Part shown: positions 44,716 through 52,795 of the stretch, in pieces
How positions within the stretch are numbered: position 1 is the stretch's first letter
Layout of the letters: every line of letters starts with the position of its first letter
Source: Dellaglioa kimchii
GTDB taxonomy: Bacteria > Bacillota > Bacilli > Lactobacillales > Lactobacillaceae
Direction: 5' to 3'
NCBI RefSeq assembly: GCF_046115505.1
Contig: NZ_CP170736.1
Span: 1,054,001-1,118,000 of the forward strand
Length of the DNA stretch: 64,000 nt
The notes under the pieces: generated by a model
Seen by the model: the letters and a program-made list of their open reading frames with translations, nothing else
The model's database searches: none
What the model was told of the DNA's origin: nothing
Position numbers and translations under genes: made by a program

Positions 44716-45033
44716 TTACCCTATTTTTTTGTATATATCTACTACCTCGCCAGCTAAGTCTCTAAATGTAATCGCATTCATTAGATGATCTTGTCCATGA
44801 ACCATTAGTAAACTAACTGGTACCGGATCCCCTGAAGCTTCTTGCGTTAACATGGCTGTTTGAGAATGATGTGCTTCAATGAGTGATTTGTCAGCGTCAG
44901 CTAATTTAGCAGCTGCGGTTTCAAAGTCGCCTTTTTTAGCAGCTTGAATTTCTTCCATAGAATCACTCTTAGCGTTTCCACCATTAACAATCAGCCCCAT
45001 GATTGTTTGCATTTGTGCATCATTTTCGTTCAT
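44716..45033 (-). CDS. PTS Lac-family IIA component
   Basis: The 105-aa helical protein has the IIA(Lac) site: the phosphorylated His lies in EAHHSQTAMLTQEASG (about residues 74-89), and GQDHLMNAITFRDLA near the C-terminus is the second family motif. It passes phosphate from HPr to IIB. The ribosome binding site is AGGGGT. Confidence 0.9.
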   Translation of the reverse strand: MNENDAQMQTIMGLIVNGGNAKSDSMEEIQAAKKGDFETAAAKLADADKSLIEAHHSQTAMLTQEASGDPVPVSLLMVHGQDHLMNAITFRDLAGEVVDIYKKIG

Positions 45034-45055
45034 ATCTGATTACCCCTTTTATTTT

Positions 45056-45367
45056 TTATTTAATTAAGCTTTTAGCTGTTGCAAGAACTTTTTCGCCATT
45101 CATCATGCCGTAATCTTGCATATTAATAACTTCTACTGGAATATTTTTGTCAGCGACCTTTTTTTCAAATTCATCTTTCATAAAACGAACTTGTGGGCCT
45201 AACATTAAAATATCAACTGGTTTTGATTCAAGCATTGAATCTGCCTCTGAAGCACCAACTGCAAAGATTTCTGAATCATAGTTCTCTGCTTCTGCAGCCT
45301 TTTGCATTTTTGATACCAATAAACTTGTACTCATACCCGCTGAACAAACTAACATAATCGTTTTCAT
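45056..45367 (-). CDS. PTS Lac-family IIB component
   Basis: The 103-aa protein opens with IMLVCSAGMSTSLLVSKMQKAAE, where Cys8 is the phosphocysteine of IIB(Lac/Cel). LMLGPQVRFM (about residue 75) is the second family motif. It is the first gene of the IIB-IIA-IIC-GH1-DUF3284 operon behind a sigma-54 promoter. Confidence 0.92.
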   Translation of the reverse strand: MKTIMLVCSAGMSTSLLVSKMQKAAEAENYDSEIFAVGASEADSMLESKPVDILMLGPQVRFMKDEFEKKVADKNIPVEVINMQDYGMMNGEKVLATAKSLIK

Positions 45368-45405
45368 AATTTACCACTCCTTTTTCTATTTATACTCTTA
45401 TATAC

Positions 45406-45421
45406 GCAAGTTCCATGCCAA
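45406..45421 (-). promoter_or_regulatory. Sigma-54 (-24/-12) promoter of the beta-glucoside PTS operon
   Basis: Minus-strand TTGGCATGGAACTTGC has GG and GC dinucleotides exactly 12 bp apart, fitting TTGGCAC-N5-TTGC. A LevR-type activator with a sigma-54 interaction domain is encoded immediately upstream, so RpoN-dependent transcription is expected. Confidence 0.85.
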
Positions 45422-45425
45422 AAAT

Positions 45426-45470
45426 AAAGACCATCGAAAAGGCTTTAAGAAAGCGCTTTCGATGGTCTTT
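45426..45470 (-). terminator. Terminator of the LevR-type gene, overlapping a cre-like sequence
   Basis: AAAGACCATCGAAA/TTTCGATGGTCTTT stem with a TATTTTT tail on the minus strand ends the regulator gene. Within it AAGAAAGCGCTTTCGA (45447-45462) matches 14 of 16 cre positions and is upstream of the sigma-54 promoter, so it may also bind CcpA. Confidence 0.7.
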
Positions 45471-45498
45471 ATTTTTACTTACACACTACTAGCCACTA

Positions 45499-48219
45499 TT
45501 ACACACTGACTTTATTCAGCGTATTACCCATAAAAATTTGGACAATATAAGCAACTTCATCATCTGAAATCTTAATATTATACATTTTTTCAACAATAAT
45601 GAGTGCCGTTTTAACTATTTCCATTTGTAAATGATTCTCAGCTGAAAATTCTTGAACATGCTTAAATGGTTTAATTGATTGGTTTTTCAATCTTGAATCT
45701 ACTAAAAAGGCTAGATGCATCATGATACCCACAATAATCTCAGGATCAAGAACAATCTGTAAATCTGATTGAATTTTAATAATCATAGTTTGAATAGTAT
45801 GAATTAAATCCGGAACAGAATTAACTGAATTAATACTACCTTCCAATGCATTAATTGTTTCTTGCGTTAAGTCATTATCAGACAACATTCGCTGCAAAAC
45901 TTGTAAGGTTTCATCATTAAAAATATCTAAAGCAGAAAAGAATGGCACTCTTTGGTAAGAAACCTCAACGGTACCAACAATTGCCTTCACATCATAATCG
46001 CGCATTAATGTATTAATGTGCTTTTTAAATGCATCTTTTTCTAAATATTGCATCCGAATTACTTTAACTTCGTCTTCGTTTACAATTGGCATAATACGAT
46101 CATATAATCTTGCAGCAACACCTTCGCCGGTAAAACAAGCTACGATAACTGCTTTTTTCCTAGGACGCATATGGAAAAACTGCTCTTTTACAGACGATTC
46201 AAAGATGTGTTGTGCATTTGCGTAAATATCTTCTAGCTCACGACCGGCAATCGCAATTCTTAATGATTCAAGCACAACTAACGTACTCGTCATTGAAACA
46301 GCTCGAATATTAATCCCTGTTTCTTCACCTAACATTGATGCAAAACTAGTTAAAGAGCCCATATCAGTTAAAAGTAATAACCCTTTTTTCAATTGTTCCT
46401 GACCATCCAGTACATAATCTCGCACTTGATCATAAATTTCCGAAACATTTACATCAAGTGGCATATTAATTGCTTTTCCCTTTGTTGTGCCAAGTAATTC
46501 TTGTGCTGTCTGCAACATAGAAGAAGCCGTTGATGCCCCGTGCATTAGTACGATGATACCAACTTTAATTTCATTTTGTTGTTTCTTAACACTTAAATCA
46601 GAGCTCAAAAACATCGTAATAAATCCAATTTCATCTAATGGAATTTCAATATCAAATTCATGTTCAATTTTATCTGCCATTTCCAGTGCAACACGAAAGG
46701 CCTTAGGATTTTTTTGTCGTAAATTATTTAAATCAGGATGAATGATTGCGACATTTTTCCTAATTCTTTCAATGGCACTAACAAGATGTAATCCAAATGC
46801 AAAACGTGCATTTTCATTATATTTTTGACCTAATTTGTTCTGTGCTAAATCATAAACTTCATTGGTAACCGTCCAAATATCATCTGGTAGTAACTCTTTT
46901 CGAACGCCTTCACCCGATAATTGTTCAATGTAATCTTTAAAATAACCTTTATCATCTGAATCGATTAACGTTTTAAGATTTAGTGATTTAAAATTCTGTT
47001 TATCAGTTTCACTCACTTTTTTATCAATTGTTTCATAAACGGTTGGTTTTTGATCGTTTTTTTCTACCGTTTCACTATTTTTAAAAGTCACAACTTTCGT
47101 ATTTTTTTCATTTGTTCGTTTTGCTAAACGCTCCATTAAAACATCAATTTTTTTATATTTAGATTTACCTTCCAAACGCCCTTTTTGAACATTCAATGGT
47201 AAGTCTTTTAATCTGATATATAATGAAGCTGTTTCATGCGTTCTAAAATACAAGAAGGCTTTTGCACAAACAACTTTAATATCCCGCTGAATTTGACCAA
47301 TATTTGCTTCTGGTTCGTATAACATTAACGCAAGCATCGCATCTCGCTCAACAATAATATCTTGGCTCAGTCTACCGACTTCTTGTTCAAAAAAATTCAT
47401 GACTATCCCATAACGTTCATCAATTGTTCGTTTTGAGATAGGCGGTAATGTAATAGCCATTGGAATACGTCGATTAAATGTACTCAAAAAATTTTCTGAC
47501 GTTTCAGTCGTTGCTCCAATAATCTGTACACTCGCTTCTTTAGTAATTGAAGACTCTCCTAAAGGTCGATAAAATCCCTTATCAATAAAGGTAAAGAGCA
47601 TTTCTTGCCCCTCAGGAGGCAATCGATGAATTTCATCTAAGAATAAAATACCTCCATTAGCTTTATCCATTAATCCTTTTTTATCTTGATCAGCACCTGT
47701 ATAGGCCCCTTTTTTAACACCAAATATATGCGCAAAAAGTAACTGTGGATTATTCGCATAATCCGCACAATTAAAACGGATAAAAGGTGCATCAGCCCTC
47801 ACCATTTCTGATTCTAACGCAAACTGGTACATGCATTCAGCAAACAAAGATTTACCCGTTCCAGTTTCACCAAAAATAATTGTGTGTAGTCCTCTTGGTG
47901 GATATAAGATGGCTGCTTCTGCTTGTTGGATCATAACCTTTAATGAATCATTAGACCCGATTAACTTTTTGAAACTCATCTCTTTAACATTTTTATCATT
48001 AACTTTTTTTTGATGCGTTTCTTTTTCTTCAATTGATGCCCACTGATAGAGAACAGGGCGCCCATCACTTTTTGTAACATCACCATTTTTATATAAATCA
48101 TTCAAATAACGACTCACATTTGCGCGATTGCAATTAAGCTCATCTGCAATCTGTGTCGCATCCATTGCTATTTCCTTATTTTTTAAAAGATTATAAATAT
48201 CATTTTTTCGATCTCCCAA
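45499..48219 (-). CDS. LevR/CelR-type sigma-54 activator with PTS regulation domains
   Basis: The 906-aa protein has an N-terminal winged HTH (about 1-60). An AAA+ domain follows with GETGTGKSLFAE (about 118) and a GAYTGAD loop (the GAFTGA sigma-54 contact, Phe to Tyr). Downstream are PRD1 (about 440-550), an EIIA-Man-like domain (GIIVLMHGASTASSM, about 568-582), an EIIB-like part and PRD2 at the C-terminus with HLAFLVDSRLKN. PTS phosphorylation of the PRDs tunes activity. It should activate the adjacent beta-glucoside PTS operon. Confidence 0.9.
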   Translation of the reverse strand: MGDRKNDIYNLLKNKEIAMDATQIADELNCNRANVSRYLNDLYKNGDVTKSDGRPVLYQWASIEEKETHQKKVNDKNVKEMSFKKLIGSNDSLKVMIQQAEAAILYPPRGLHTIIFGETGTGKSLFAECMYQFALESEMVRADAPFIRFNCADYANNPQLLFAHIFGVKKGAYTGADQDKKGLMDKANGGILFLDEIHRLPPEGQEMLFTFIDKGFYRPLGESSITKEASVQIIGATTETSENFLSTFNRRIPMAITLPPISKRTIDERYGIVMNFFEQEVGRLSQDIIVERDAMLALMLYEPEANIGQIQRDIKVVCAKAFLYFRTHETASLYIRLKDLPLNVQKGRLEGKSKYKKIDVLMERLAKRTNEKNTKVVTFKNSETVEKNDQKPTVYETIDKKVSETDKQNFKSLNLKTLIDSDDKGYFKDYIEQLSGEGVRKELLPDDIWTVTNEVYDLAQNKLGQKYNENARFAFGLHLVSAIERIRKNVAIIHPDLNNLRQKNPKAFRVALEMADKIEHEFDIEIPLDEIGFITMFLSSDLSVKKQQNEIKVGIIVLMHGASTASSMLQTAQELLGTTKGKAINMPLDVNVSEIYDQVRDYVLDGQEQLKKGLLLLTDMGSLTSFASMLGEETGINIRAVSMTSTLVVLESLRIAIAGRELEDIYANAQHIFESSVKEQFFHMRPRKKAVIVACFTGEGVAARLYDRIMPIVNEDEVKVIRMQYLEKDAFKKHINTLMRDYDVKAIVGTVEVSYQRVPFFSALDIFNDETLQVLQRMLSDNDLTQETINALEGSINSVNSVPDLIHTIQTMIIKIQSDLQIVLDPEIIVGIMMHLAFLVDSRLKNQSIKPFKHVQEFSAENHLQMEIVKTALIIVEKMYNIKISDDEVAYIVQIFMGNTLNKVSV

Positions 48220-48245
48220 GTTATCACTACTCCCTTACACGCTAA

Positions 48246-48261
48246 AAGAAAACGCTTACCA
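48246..48261. promoter_or_regulatory. cre-like site in the LevR-type gene leader
   Basis: Minus-strand TGGTAAGCGTTTTCTT (14 of 16 cre positions) lies just after a -10 TATACT, where CcpA would block transcription. Confidence 0.5.
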
Positions 48262-48344
48262 CTAGTATACCGCAATCTTTTTACATTTACACACTAATAT
48301 TTGTTGGCTTACTTTTATCCTTTTACACAGAAAATCATAACCCA

Positions 48345-48376
48345 ACAAAAAAATCTTACTTCTCAGTAAGATTTTT
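48345..48376 (-). terminator. Terminator of fbp
   Basis: AAATCTTAC-TTCTCA-GTAAGATTT stem with a seven-T minus-strand tail, overlapping the fbp stop. Confidence 0.85.
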
Positions 48377-50295
48377 TATTTACTCTGTAAATATTTTTTC
48401 AATTCTACAACACGACTAGCAAGTTCTTTTCCCATATCCGTTTCAGCGATCGTTTGTCTTTTAACTTCACTATCAATAATTCGTTTTACTGAAATAATAT
48501 CTGTTCCATTTTCAATTGAATCCCACTTAGACGTAAAAGGTTGGTGAGCAACTAATTGTAAGCCATATGAATTCGAGAGCAGTGTGTATCCACCAATTCC
48601 AGTAGTTGATTGGTAAGCTTTTGAGAAACCACCATCAATCACAATCATCTTTTTATTAGCCATAACCGGCTTGTGCCCACGCTTAACTGGTGTATGCCCA
48701 TTAATTATTTTACCGTTATCTGGATTAAGCCCGAATTCTTCTAATATATGACGACAAAATGCTTCATCATGTCGCAATTTATAATACGCATTTGGTATCT
48801 CAACTTGAACTTCTTCATTATTAATAAAGTAACGTTCAAAAGTTTTCATTGCATGTTTCCCAAATAAAGGCGATTTAGGTCCTTGCCATAAATACCAAAG
48901 TAAATCAGTTTCAAGATCAGTAGATTTTTTTGGTTCTGCATAGCTTTTACGCAAATTATCTTCAAAAAAAGCTAATAGTTCTGGTCCTGCATATGATTTC
49001 CCTTTTAACTCAAAGCTCTCCAATTTACCTTCTTGTGTAACTGGGATACAGCCGTGAACTAACAAGTTTCCATTATATCGTTTAAACATACTACCACGTG
49101 CCATCATAAAATCTAAATGTTCTCGTAATTTAGTTGCATGGATAAACGATTGTACTAATTTATCCATTATTTCTGACTCATCATCTGTTAATTTATACGG
49201 ATCTGTCCAATCAACTGTTTGAAAACAAGTATCTTGTAATGAGTAATGTTTACCATCAATTTCTATTTTTGACCCTTTGTTCCAAATTTTTTCTAAAATC
49301 GCACGATTTGCCATATCAAAATCAGGATGTCTTTTAATAATCTGCCCTTCTAATTTAAATTGAATAATAGCGACCGCCTGGTGTATTTTGGTCATCAAAA
49401 GTCGTTCATCTTCTTTGATTTTTTCTTGTGATGAATTAACTTTCGGTGAAAATGCTGGATTATCTTGATACGTTTTATCAGCAAATGTTGCTAAATGGCG
49501 TAAATTAATCCCATATGCATCTTCAACAATGGCTAAATTATTATATCTAGCACAAATTCGCAATAAATTAGCGATACATAAAGGCGATCCAGCAGCACCA
49601 CCTAACCATAAAATATCATGATTTCCCCATTGAATATCAACTGAATGATAATCTAGAAGCGTCTTCATAATTTTATCTGGCGCAGGACCACGATCAAATA
49701 TATCCCCGATTACGTGCAAGTGGTCAACGATTAACCTTTGAATCGTATACGCTGTAGCCGTTAAAAATGCTTCTGCTTGATTTAATTTAATTAAATTTTC
49801 TATTATACGATTATAATAATCTTTTTGATCAAGTTCATTGGAATTACTATATAATAATTCCTCTGTTATATACATAAAATCAGGTGATAGCGCCTTTCGG
49901 ACCTTTGAACGCGAATATTTTGTTGCCGTTTTTTGTAACAACTCTATCATTCTGGCAATTGTGTCTAAATACCATTGCTCCAATTCAGGTTGTGAAGTGA
50001 ATTGTTGTTTTTTAGCAATTAGTTTTTCTTCTGGATAATAAATTAAGATTGCAAAGTCTTGTATACTCTCTTCAGTCAAACGGCCTTCAAAAATTTCTTG
50101 AATTTTTTGTTTAACATTTCCTGAACCATTTCTTAAAACATGTTGAAATGCGTTATATTCACCGTGAACATCACTAACAAAATGCTCCGTTCCTTTGGGT
50201 AGATTCAGAATGGCCTCTAAATTAATAATTTCAGTGACAATACTTTGTTTAGTAGGAAATCTTTTTTCCAATAATGTTAAATAATAGGGATTCAT
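48376..50295 (-). CDS. fbp: Fructose-1,6-bisphosphatase, class III
   Basis: The 639-aa length is characteristic of the Firmicutes class III enzyme. Metallophosphatase motifs are FVSDVHGEYNAF (about residue 40), VIGDIFDRGPAPD (about 196) and WGNHDILWLGG (about 218). It dephosphorylates fructose-1,6-bisphosphate in gluconeogenesis, useful when lactate or peptides are the carbon source. The upstream region holds an inverted repeat and a sigma-A promoter. Confidence 0.93.
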   Translation of the reverse strand: MNPYYLTLLEKRFPTKQSIVTEIINLEAILNLPKGTEHFVSDVHGEYNAFQHVLRNGSGNVKQKIQEIFEGRLTEESIQDFAILIYYPEEKLIAKKQQFTSQPELEQWYLDTIARMIELLQKTATKYSRSKVRKALSPDFMYITEELLYSNSNELDQKDYYNRIIENLIKLNQAEAFLTATAYTIQRLIVDHLHVIGDIFDRGPAPDKIMKTLLDYHSVDIQWGNHDILWLGGAAGSPLCIANLLRICARYNNLAIVEDAYGINLRHLATFADKTYQDNPAFSPKVNSSQEKIKEDERLLMTKIHQAVAIIQFKLEGQIIKRHPDFDMANRAILEKIWNKGSKIEIDGKHYSLQDTCFQTVDWTDPYKLTDDESEIMDKLVQSFIHATKLREHLDFMMARGSMFKRYNGNLLVHGCIPVTQEGKLESFELKGKSYAGPELLAFFEDNLRKSYAEPKKSTDLETDLLWYLWQGPKSPLFGKHAMKTFERYFINNEEVQVEIPNAYYKLRHDEAFCRHILEEFGLNPDNGKIINGHTPVKRGHKPVMANKKMIVIDGGFSKAYQSTTGIGGYTLLSNSYGLQLVAHQPFTSKWDSIENGTDIISVKRIIDSEVKRQTIAETDMGKELASRVVELKKYLQSK

Positions 50296-50332
50296 TTAAA
50301 ATGGCCTCCTTCATTTTATAATGCGCTTACAG

Positions 50333-50421
50333 TCACTATACCATGCTGGTTTATCAATACCAATTACAACTTGTTAAATGTGTCATATTATTATATATAA
50401 GCTTTTTTATAAACCAGCTAC
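50333..50421 (-). promoter_or_regulatory. fbp promoter region with 10-bp inverted repeat
   Basis: Minus-strand -35 TTGGTA, 17-nt spacer and -10 TATAGT (about 50333-50338) precede fbp. GCTGGTTTAT (50343-50352) and ATAAACCAGC (50410-50419) form perfect arms flanking the promoter. Several TTGGTAT elements recur here. Confidence 0.45.
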
Positions 50422-50430
50422 CTATACCAA

Positions 50431-50460
50431 AAAAAGCAGACCAAAAATTTTGGCCTGCTT
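50431..50460 (-). terminator. Terminator of ptsG
   Basis: GCAGACCAAAA/TTTTGGCCTGC stem with seven T on the minus strand, right after the ptsG stop. Confidence 0.85.
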
Positions 50461-50469
50461 CCTTTATTC

Positions 50470-52452
50470 TTATTTAGTTTGAACAGTTGCCGAAATTTTA
50501 TTAGCTTTAACTGTCTCATTCAAATGATCAAACGTTATATTAGACACTTTATCCATATTCGTTAAAACGACCATCATCGTTGTTTCCTTACCAGCAGCTT
50601 TAATTGCATTTAAATCAACTCGCGCAACTAAGTCACCAGGTTTAAGATTATCGCCTTCAGAAATCGTCACTTCAAAAGGTTTACCTTCTAATTGAACGGT
50701 ATCAATTCCCATGTGTAATAAGACTTCTAATCCCGTTTCAGTCGTAATACTAATTGCATGTTTTGTTGGAAAGATGCTTGCTACTTTACCAGCAACCGGT
50801 GTATAAATTTCGCCGTTAGCTGGTTCTACTGCATAACCATCACCCAACATTTTTTCAGCAAAGGTAGCATCTTTAACATCTGAAATAGACATTAATTCGC
50901 CCTCTGCAACCGTATAAAACGTTTCACTACCAATAACCGTTGAATCATTAGTATTAGCTGTATCGCTCGATTTATCCGTATTAGACTGTAGATCTTGATT
51001 ACTTAATGAAATAGAATTAGCCTTTGATTCATATAACTTACCAAGTTCATCAGCAACAAACTGAACTTCAGTTCCAATAACGACTTGAACATTTGTTTTA
51101 TCGATAACTTTAAAGCCAGCAGCACCTGATGCTTTAAGTGCAGCTTCATTAATAAGGCCTGTATCTTTAACTTGTAAACGAAGACGGGTTGTACAATTAT
51201 CAACAACTGTTAAATTATCTTTACCGCCAACAGCAGCGTAAACAATTTGAGCTTGTCGTGCATATTTGTCATCCCCTAGTTCAGGCGATAGTTGAATATC
51301 TTCAGTAATTGGTTCACGACCTGGTGTCATTAAGTTAAATTTCTTGATGGCAAAATTGAATAGCGTGTAATAAATAATTGCCATCACAACACCTTGTACC
51401 AACAGCATTAGTGGCATATTAGCCATTGGTACACGTATACTCAAGACGTAATCAACTAAGCCCGCACTAAATGTAAATCCAGCTGTCCAGTGCATAAATG
51501 CGGCAAAAGCTAAAGATAACCCGGTTAACGCCGCATGAATGACGTATAGAGGCCATGCAACGAACATAAATGAAAATTCTAAAGGTTCACTCACACCTGT
51601 GAAAAATGATGCAAATGCGCCAGCTAACATCAATGAACCAACTTCTTTTTTACGTTCAGGTAAAGCATTTCGATAAATGGCATACGCACCAGCTGGTAGC
51701 CCAAACATCATGATTGGGAAAAATCCTGCCATGTACATACCTGTAGTTCCTTTAATTCCTGTGTTACTCCAAAAGTTCCCGATATCATTAATTTTAGCAA
51801 CGTCAAACCAGAATACCGAATTCAACGCTTGATGTAATCCGGTTGGAATTAAAAGACGGTTGAAGAATCCATATAAACCTGCTCCAACCCATCCAAGTCC
51901 AACCATAAATTTACCAAATGCAACTAACCAAGCATAAACAACTGGCCAAGCAAATAGTAAAGCTAGCGTAACAAAAATCATTACCAATGCTGACATAATG
52001 GGTACTAGTCGTTTCCCGCTAAAGAATGAAATAGCCATTGGTAATTTCACACTATGGAAACGATTGTACATTGCTGCCGCAATTAATCCGGCAATAATAC
52101 CAATAAATACATTACTACTGATAGAACTAAATGCAGGATCAACATCTGTTACTTTTATTCCTAATAAAGCTGCAACCGAAGTCGGTTCCAACATTTTAAC
52201 TGGAATTTCAAATGCAACAACACCAGCTAACGCAGCTGCGCCATCCTTATTTGTCGACATTCCTAAAGCTAACCCAGCAGCAAATAATAATGCTAGATTA
52301 CCTAGAATTGCGTTTCCGCCAGCCTGCATAAACGTTGCCGCAAACCAATCTTGTGGTAACCAGGTTCCAATCCCAACTAATAATGCTGCTGCCGGTAGTA
52401 CTGCGATAGGCAACATTAACGAACGACCCATTCTCTGTAAATAACTTTTCAT
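50470..52452 (-). CDS. ptsG: PTS glucose transporter, fused IICBA
   Basis: The 660-aa protein starts with the IIC(Glc) membrane domain (about 1-390, with GLHQALNSVFWFD and SGVSEPLEFSFMF-like TGVSEPLEFSFMF). The IIB domain contains the phosphocysteine in VVDNCTTRLRLQVKD (about 415). After a Ser/Asn linker comes IIA with the phosphohistidine in LEVLLHMGIDTVQLEG (about 576). It takes up and phosphorylates glucose or a related hexose. A sigma-A promoter with no cre site precedes it. Confidence 0.92.
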   Translation of the reverse strand: MKSYLQRMGRSLMLPIAVLPAAALLVGIGTWLPQDWFAATFMQAGGNAILGNLALLFAAGLALGMSTNKDGAAALAGVVAFEIPVKMLEPTSVAALLGIKVTDVDPAFSSISSNVFIGIIAGLIAAAMYNRFHSVKLPMAISFFSGKRLVPIMSALVMIFVTLALLFAWPVVYAWLVAFGKFMVGLGWVGAGLYGFFNRLLIPTGLHQALNSVFWFDVAKINDIGNFWSNTGIKGTTGMYMAGFFPIMMFGLPAGAYAIYRNALPERKKEVGSLMLAGAFASFFTGVSEPLEFSFMFVAWPLYVIHAALTGLSLAFAAFMHWTAGFTFSAGLVDYVLSIRVPMANMPLMLLVQGVVMAIIYYTLFNFAIKKFNLMTPGREPITEDIQLSPELGDDKYARQAQIVYAAVGGKDNLTVVDNCTTRLRLQVKDTGLINEAALKASGAAGFKVIDKTNVQVVIGTEVQFVADELGKLYESKANSISLSNQDLQSNTDKSSDTANTNDSTVIGSETFYTVAEGELMSISDVKDATFAEKMLGDGYAVEPANGEIYTPVAGKVASIFPTKHAISITTETGLEVLLHMGIDTVQLEGKPFEVTISEGDNLKPGDLVARVDLNAIKAAGKETTMMVVLTNMDKVSNITFDHLNETVKANKISATVQTK

Positions 52453-52482
52453 TTTTTATCCCCTTTTTTTCTTATAAAAACT

Positions 52483-52511
52483 ATCATACAGGTTAGACCA
52501 AAAAAATTCAA
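52483..52511 (-). promoter_or_regulatory. ptsG promoter
   Basis: -35 TTGAAT (52506-52511), 17-nt spacer, -10 TATGAT (52483-52488) on the minus strand. A TTGGTATAGA half-site (52571-52580), similar to the mupG operator, lies further upstream. Confidence 0.65.
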
Positions 52512-52593
52512 ATCAAATATAAATCAAGTGTAAATCGTACACACAAGGCTTTAAAAAATAATTTAAACATCTATACCAATTTATATTTTTAGA

Positions 52594-52625
52594 CAAAAAA
52601 AAGTTGCTTAATTATATTAAGCAAC
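52594..52625 (-). terminator. Terminator between the nox-type gene and ptsG
   Basis: GTTGCTTAAT/ATTAAGCAAC perfect 10-bp stem followed by nine minus-strand T, about 170 nt after the upstream stop codon. Confidence 0.85.
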
Positions 52626-52725
52626 CAACTTTTTTAGAAAACAAGCGTCCCCACACTAAATTTTCTCATCGACATTCTATGTCCTAATCAATAAACTCTT
52701 TGAGTCATTTATTTACAAGACTTAT
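52594..52725 (-). ncRNA. Possible small RNA or long 3' UTR with G-rich segment
   Basis: The gap after the nox-type gene has a -10-like CATAAT (minus strand, about 52730-52735). It holds hairpins ACTCAAAGAGT and GACATAGAATGTC, a G-rich GTGTGGGGACGC (about 52647-52658) and the terminator. It may be an independent RNA or just the 3' UTR. The promoter is weak by eye. Confidence 0.3.
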
Positions 52726-52795
52726 TATGCCATGGAATCACTCATAAAAAATGTTAATATTTGAGGGTTAACTCGCAAATTTTGACATTTACAGC

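Noticed and set aside
52453..52640. GlcT-type antiterminator element before ptsG
   Set aside because: The terminator at 52594-52625 lies upstream of a separate sigma-A promoter for ptsG, and no RAT-like sequence overlaps it.
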